Part shown: one piece after another, positions 60,738-64,000 of the stretch | Layout of the letters: each line of letters starts with the position of its first letter | How positions within the stretch are numbered: the stretch's first letter is position 1 | NCBI RefSeq assembly: GCF_000062885.1 | Contig: NC_009142.1 | Coordinates: forward strand, 7,863,584-7,927,583 | DNA: 64,000 nt | Source: Saccharopolyspora erythraea NRRL 2338 | Lineage (GTDB): Bacteria > Actinomycetota > Actinomycetes > Mycobacteriales > Pseudonocardiaceae | Direction: 5' to 3' | Translations under genes and position numbers: made by a program | The notes under the pieces: model-generated | What the model saw: the letters and a program-made list of their open reading frames with translations, nothing else | Database searches by the model: none | Told to the model about the DNA's origin: nothing

Positions 60738-61196
60738 TCAGTCGTTGTGGTGAACGTGGTGGACGACGGCGTGGCCCTTGCCACGGCTGATCATCCACCT
60801 GTTCAGCGGCCAGGTCACCACGAAGGCCACCGCCAGCGAGAACGCCAGCGCCGCCCAGAACAGCAACGACAGCGGTCCGGCGTCCATCGCGCCGGGAACG
60901 ATGACCATGACCGCGTTGTCCACGATCTCCATGACCGCGATGGACAGCGTGTCGGCGGCCAGCGCGAGCTTGAGCGCGGCGGCGAGGCCGACTCCGGCGC
61001 GCAGGACGCCGCGCATGGTCAGCGCGTAGCCGAACACGAACGCGAGGGCGACCGCGAGCACGATGGTCGTCGCGTCGTGGAAGCCGAGCGCGGTGCCGAT
61101 CACCATGCCGAGGACCTCGCCGATCGCGCAGCCCGTCAGGCAGTGCAGCGTCGCCGATGCCGCCATCGACCAGGAAGCCTTGGGCGTCGTCGTCAT
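60738..61196 (-). CDS. DUF4396 membrane protein
   Basis: A 152-aa protein with four hydrophobic helices. It has the DUF4396 pattern SWSMAASATLHCLTGCAIGE with a Cys pair, then NAVMVIVPGAMDAGP and LLFWAALAFSLAVAFVVTWP. It ends in a His-rich tail (GKGHAVVHHVHHND). His and Cys suggest metal handling. GGGGTGA precedes the ATG at 61196. It is divergent from the DUF6153 gene across a CsoR-type palindrome, so copper control is likely. Confidence 0.88.
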   Translation of the reverse strand: MTTTPKASWSMAASATLHCLTGCAIGEVLGMVIGTALGFHDATTIVLAVALAFVFGYALTMRGVLRAGVGLAAALKLALAADTLSIAVMEIVDNAVMVIVPGAMDAGPLSLLFWAALAFSLAVAFVVTWPLNRWMISRGKGHAVVHHVHHND

Positions 61197-61223
61197 GAGC
61201 TCACCCCCGCACCCCGCAACGCT

Positions 61224-61238
61224 TACCCCCTGGGGGTA
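61224..61238. promoter_or_regulatory. CsoR-type copper operator overlapping a -10 element
   Basis: TACCCCC-T-GGGGGTA is a perfect palindrome of the form recognised by CsoR copper repressors. Its last two bases are the first two of the -10 TACATT (61237-61242), which lies 7 nt before the ATG at 61250. It also lies 28 bp from the DUF4396 start on the other strand. Confidence 0.75.
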
Positions 61239-61249
61239 CATTCCCGGGT

Positions 61250-61648
61250 ATGCGGACGAACCGGCGAGGCGGTGGGCTGACCCGCCTGGTCCTCATCGCG
61301 CTCGTCCTGTTCGGCGTCGTGGCGATGCACCAGCTCCCGGTGCCGCACGAGACGCCGCCACCGACCGCGGTGGAGCACGTCCACAGCGCGCACGACGCGC
61401 AAGCGCAGCACCACGAGCGGTCGAGCTCGGACTGCTGCGACGTGCAGGGCTCCGGCCATTCCCACCTGCACCTGTGCCTGGCGATCATCGCCGCCGCCGC
61501 GCTGGGGCTGCTGGCGCTGTGGTGGGCGGGGACAGCCCGCCCGTTCCGGCGAACGTTGTTCCACCGGCTCATCGACGGCAGGAGGCGGCACCTCCCCCCG
61601 CCCTGCGTGGTTCCCGACATCTACCGCCTGCGGGTGCTCCGGCTGTGA
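61250..61648 (+). CDS. DUF6153-like His-rich membrane protein
   Basis: A 132-aa protein with an N-terminal membrane segment (LVLIALVLFGVVAMHQL), a His-rich stretch (VEHVHSAHDAQAQHHERSSS), DCC, HSHLHLC, and a second helix (IIAAAALGLLALWWAG). This is the layout of DUF6153 proteins, which often accompany DUF305 genes. The His and Cys residues probably bind copper outside the membrane. The start is leaderless (TACATT, 7 nt, ATG), under the CsoR-type palindrome. Confidence 0.8.
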   Translation: MRTNRRGGGLTRLVLIALVLFGVVAMHQLPVPHETPPPTAVEHVHSAHDAQAQHHERSSSDCCDVQGSGHSHLHLCLAIIAAAALGLLALWWAGTARPFRRTLFHRLIDGRRRHLPPPCVVPDIYRLRVLRL

Positions 61649-61720
61649 CGGGTCAGGCCGGTCCGGTTCCCACCGGACCGGAGCCCGGACACGCCCGAGT
61701 TCGACCCGAGGAGACTTCCT

Positions 61721-62365
61721 ATGAGCACGCGCTCATTGGCCGCCGCGATGGTGGCCGCTTCCGCACTGTTCGCCGCCGGTTGCGCGACCGGGGGCCAGAC
61801 CGACACCCCGCCGCCCGCCGCGCCGCACCAGCAGCAGAGCACCTTCAACCAGGCTGACGTCGCGTTCGCCCAGGGCATGGTCCCGCACCACCGCCAGGCG
61901 ATCGAGATGGCGGACCAGGTGCCGAGCCGCACCACCAACCCCGCCGTCGTCGGCCTCGCGGACCGCATCCGCGCCGCGCAGCAGCCCGAGATCGACCAGC
62001 TGAGCGGATGGCTGGCGGCGTGGGGCGCGGCCGGGAGCGGCGGCCACGAAGGCCATGCCCCGGCCGGGCAGCCCGATCAAGGGCACGGCGAGCACGGCCA
62101 GGCCGGTCAGTCCGGCGACGGCATGGGTCACGACATGGCCGGGATGATGAGCGCCGAGGACATGCGGGCGCTCGAACAGGCCCGCGGCCCGGCGTTCGAC
62201 GAGATGTGGCTGCGGATGATGATCGAGCACCACCGCGGCGCCGTGGACATGGCCGCGACCGAGCTGCGGGACGGCCGGAACCCCGAGGCCAAGGCGATGG
62301 CCCAGCGGATCACCGACTCGCAGCGGGCCGAGATCGACGAGATGACGGCGCTGCTGGGGCGCTGA
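61721..62365 (+). CDS. DUF305 lipoprotein (copper-binding type)
   Basis: A 214-aa lipoprotein with lipobox FAAGC (about residues 17-21). It has two DUF305 halves, each with an HH motif: AQGMVPHHRQAIEMAD and LRMMIEHHRGAVDMAA. They are joined by a His/Met/Gly-rich linker (GHDMAGMMSAEDM). Members such as CopM bind copper outside the cytoplasmic membrane. GAGGAG precedes the ATG. It follows DUF6153 by 72 bp and is probably in the same copper-induced transcript. Confidence 0.92.
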   Translation: MSTRSLAAAMVAASALFAAGCATGGQTDTPPPAAPHQQQSTFNQADVAFAQGMVPHHRQAIEMADQVPSRTTNPAVVGLADRIRAAQQPEIDQLSGWLAAWGAAGSGGHEGHAPAGQPDQGHGEHGQAGQSGDGMGHDMAGMMSAEDMRALEQARGPAFDEMWLRMMIEHHRGAVDMAATELRDGRNPEAKAMAQRITDSQRAEIDEMTALLGR

Positions 62366-62372
62366 CGGAGGG

Positions 62373-62411
62373 CCAGTCGGGCCGGCGCGGAATCCGCGTC
62401 GGCCCGACTGG
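62373..62411. terminator. Hairpin terminator between DUF305 and purM
   Basis: Outer arms CCAGTCGGGCCG and CGGCCCGACTGG (12 bp) enclose a GCGCGG/CCGCGT inner stem. It lies between convergent genes. Confidence 0.82.
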
Positions 62412-62433
62412 TCTAGTCAGGTGGAGTGCCCCG

Positions 62434-63549
62434 TCAGAACCGGGGGTGGTTGCCGCGCAGGACGACGCGGTCGTGCTCGCCGGCCTCCTCGACCGTCGGC
62501 TGCTTGGCGACCTCGCCCAGCACCCACGCGGGGACGTGGCGGGCGGTGAGCACCGCCAGCGCGCGGTCGACGTCCTCGGCGGTGACCACGGCGACCATGC
62601 CGACGCCCATGTTGAACGTCTGCTCCATCTCCGCGGTGTCGACCCGGCCGCGCTGGGCGATCAGCCGGAACACCGGGTCCGGCGTCCAGGTGCCGCGGTC
62701 GAGCACGGCCGTCAGGCCCTCCGGGACGACCCGGGCGAGGTTCGCGGCCAGGCCACCACCGGTGACGTGCGCGAACGTGCGGACCTCGGCCTCGGCGGCC
62801 AGGGCGAGGCAGTCCTTGGCGTAGATGCGGGTGGGTTCGAGCAGCTCCTCGCCGAGCGTGCGGCCGAACTCCTCGACGTGCCCGGACAGCGGCATCCGCG
62901 CGATGTCCAGCAGGACCTTCCTGGCCAGCGAGTACCCGTTGGAGTGCAGGCCGGAGGAGCCCATCGCGATCACCACGTCGCCGGGGCGCACCCGGTCCGG
63001 GCCGAGCATCGAGTCGGCCTCGACCACGCCGACGCCGGTCGCCGACACGTCGTACTCGCCCTCGCCCATCAGCCCGGGGTGCTCGGCGGTCTCGCCGCCC
63101 AGCAGCGCGCAGCCGGCCTGCACGCAGCCCTCCGAGATGCCCTTGACCACGGCCGCGACCCGCTCCGGCACCACCTTGCCGACGGCGATGTAGTCCTGCA
63201 GGAACAGCGGCTCGGCGCCGCAGACGACCAGGTCGTCGACGACCATCGCCACCAGGTCGATGCCGATGGTGTCGTGCAGGTCGAGCGCCTGGGCGACGGC
63301 GAGCTTGGTGCCCACGCCGTCGGTGGAGGAGGCCAGCACGGGCTCCTTCCAGCGGTCCAGCTTGAGCTGGAAGAGCCCGGCGAAGCCGCCGAGCGAGCCC
63401 AGCACCTCGGGCCGGGTCGCGCGCTGGGCCCAGGGCTTGATCAGCTCGACGGCCTGGTCCCCCGCCTCGATGCTCACGCCCGCCGCGGCGTAGGTGGCGG
63501 ACGGTTGCTCGTTGTTCACGCTCGACCCCGACAACAGGTCTTCGGACAC
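62434..63549 (-). CDS. purM: Phosphoribosylformylglycinamidine cyclo-ligase PurM
   Basis: A 371-aa AIR synthetase, step five of purine synthesis: it closes FGAM to AIR with ATP. Motifs are ATYAAAGVSIEAGD, STDGVGTKLAVAQALD (ATP/substrate), CALLGGETAEHPGLM, and HVTGGGLAANLAR. The GTG at 63549 has GTGGAG upstream; a second GTG at 63519 is possible. purF lies just upstream on the same strand, the usual purF-purM order. Confidence 0.96.
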   Translation of the reverse strand: MSEDLLSGSSVNNEQPSATYAAAGVSIEAGDQAVELIKPWAQRATRPEVLGSLGGFAGLFQLKLDRWKEPVLASSTDGVGTKLAVAQALDLHDTIGIDLVAMVVDDLVVCGAEPLFLQDYIAVGKVVPERVAAVVKGISEGCVQAGCALLGGETAEHPGLMGEGEYDVSATGVGVVEADSMLGPDRVRPGDVVIAMGSSGLHSNGYSLARKVLLDIARMPLSGHVEEFGRTLGEELLEPTRIYAKDCLALAAEAEVRTFAHVTGGGLAANLARVVPEGLTAVLDRGTWTPDPVFRLIAQRGRVDTAEMEQTFNMGVGMVAVVTAEDVDRALAVLTARHVPAWVLGEVAKQPTVEEAGEHDRVVLRGNHPRF

Positions 63550-63658
63550 GACTGGCTCCACATCTGGTGCGAGTTTGCGATTCGCCGACGCGCGACTGTG
63601 TAGCACGACCCACGCTACGCGCGTCAGGCGAACCCCTGAGGTATCTGACCGGCCCGGA

Positions 63659-64000
63659 TCAGGGCCGGCGCAGGGCGTCGGCCGCCCCGTAGCCCGCGGG
63701 CTGGACCGGCTCGGCCGGCCCGGAGACGCCCCTGTCGCCCATGCCTTCCAGGAGGTACTTGCCGATCTTGGCGTCCTCGGGCAGCGGGATCGGGTACTCG
63801 CCGTCGAAGCACGCCGCGCACAGCCGGGTGCGCGGCTGCTCGGTCGCCGCGATCAACCCATCGAGCGACACGTGACCGAGGCTGTCCGCCCCGATCGAGC
63901 GACGCACGCCGTCGAGGTCGAGCCCGTTGGCGATCAGCTCCGCGCGGGAGGCGAAGTCGATGCCGTAGAAGCAGGGCCACTTGACCGGCGGCGAAGCGAT
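63659..64000 (-). CDS. purF: Amidophosphoribosyltransferase PurF (C-terminal part)
   Basis: The last 113 codons of purF; the 5' part lies beyond the window edge. The visible sequence starts IASPPVKWPCFYGIDFASRA and continues SLDGLIAATEQPRTRLCAAC, then FDGEYPIPL. This is the conserved end of PRPP amidotransferase, which makes phosphoribosylamine in the first step of purine synthesis. The final residues (GPAEPVQPAGYGAADALRRP) are a lineage-specific tail. purM follows after about 110 bp. Confidence 0.95.
   Translation of the reverse strand: MASPPVKWPCFYGIDFASRAELIANGLDLDGVRRSIGADSLGHVSLDGLIAATEQPRTRLCAACFDGEYPIPLPEDAKIGKYLLEGMGDRGVSGPAEPVQPAGYGAADALRRP

Noticed and set aside
60061-60798. Several ORFs of 70-210 codons in the gap after DUF3073
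   Set aside because: They overlap on both strands and lack ribosome-binding sites, motifs and normal composition.

Overview
The window is high-GC DNA (roughly 70% by eye) with GTG starts, mycothiol synthesis (mshD), an LCP wall-assembly protein, DUF3073, an RsiG-like anti-sigma factor and many leaderless genes. This fits a Pseudonocardiaceae actinomycete, most likely Saccharopolyspora. Species is an inference: the cysA product and the pst/mshD/glnR/cysA gene order look like that genus from memory. From about 35.5 kb to the right edge the backbone follows the gene order I recall for Mycobacterium tuberculosis phoY2-pst-mshD-glnR-thiX-cysA2-sseC2-FABP-lyase-YgfZ-DUF3073-purM-purF, with extra genes inserted.

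Layout. 0-9.3 kb: a YigZ protein, a TetR/DUF418 divergent pair with two visible operators, an MmyB-type regulator divergent from an NTF2/NmrA pair, a broken alpha/beta hydrolase whose N-terminal part is inverted, a NarL-type two-component system and a PAP2 phosphatase. 9.4-13.2 kb: secreted GH27 and GH84 glycosidases and a secreted chorismate mutase. 13.3-16.3 kb: SDR, aldo/keto reductase and an MmyB regulator broken by one extra base; two copies of a dyad suggest one small regulon. 16.4-23.9 kb: small DUF proteins, an FKBP isomerase, a receiver/thioredoxin-reductase-like fusion, a secreted trypsin and hypotheticals. 24.2-26.6 kb: a decayed integrative element ending at tRNA-Lys(UUU), with IS481 pieces, an excisionase-like HTH gene, a Tra membrane fragment and a frameshifted tyrosine integrase end. 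26.8-35.5 kb: EamA transporter, SodC lipoprotein, tRNA-dihydrouridine synthase, a GGDEF cyclase and a very long LCP protein with a 30-bp repeat.

35.5-46.1 kb is the phosphate block: phoU and pstSCAB, each behind a PHO box set at the same distance from its -10 element, followed by mshD and glnR. A 139-bp nested inverted repeat and a row of hairpins lie downstream of pstB. 46.3-50.5 kb runs from a hydrolase, an LmeA-like protein and a thioredoxin into a sulfur operon (DUF4395-cysA-sseC). That operon is preceded by an overlooked 24-codon cysteine-rich leader peptide and a possible attenuator. 50.6-59.9 kb holds methyltransferases, a 36-aa leaderless membrane protein, FABP/nitrobindin, a PLP lyase, a Fur-family regulator, YgfZ, a BKACE-like protein, an RsiG-like c-di-GMP anti-sigma factor, asparaginase II and DUF3073. 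60.7-62.4 kb is a probable copper-responsive set (DUF4396, DUF6153, DUF305) around a CsoR-type palindrome. purM and the 3' end of purF close the window.

The most useful observations are the cysteine leader peptide, the matched PHO-box promoters, the CsoR-like promoter, the integrated-element remnant, the RsiG motif pair together with a local diguanylate cyclase, and a recurring leaderless promoter layout (TAnnnT, then 6-7 nt, then the start codon).
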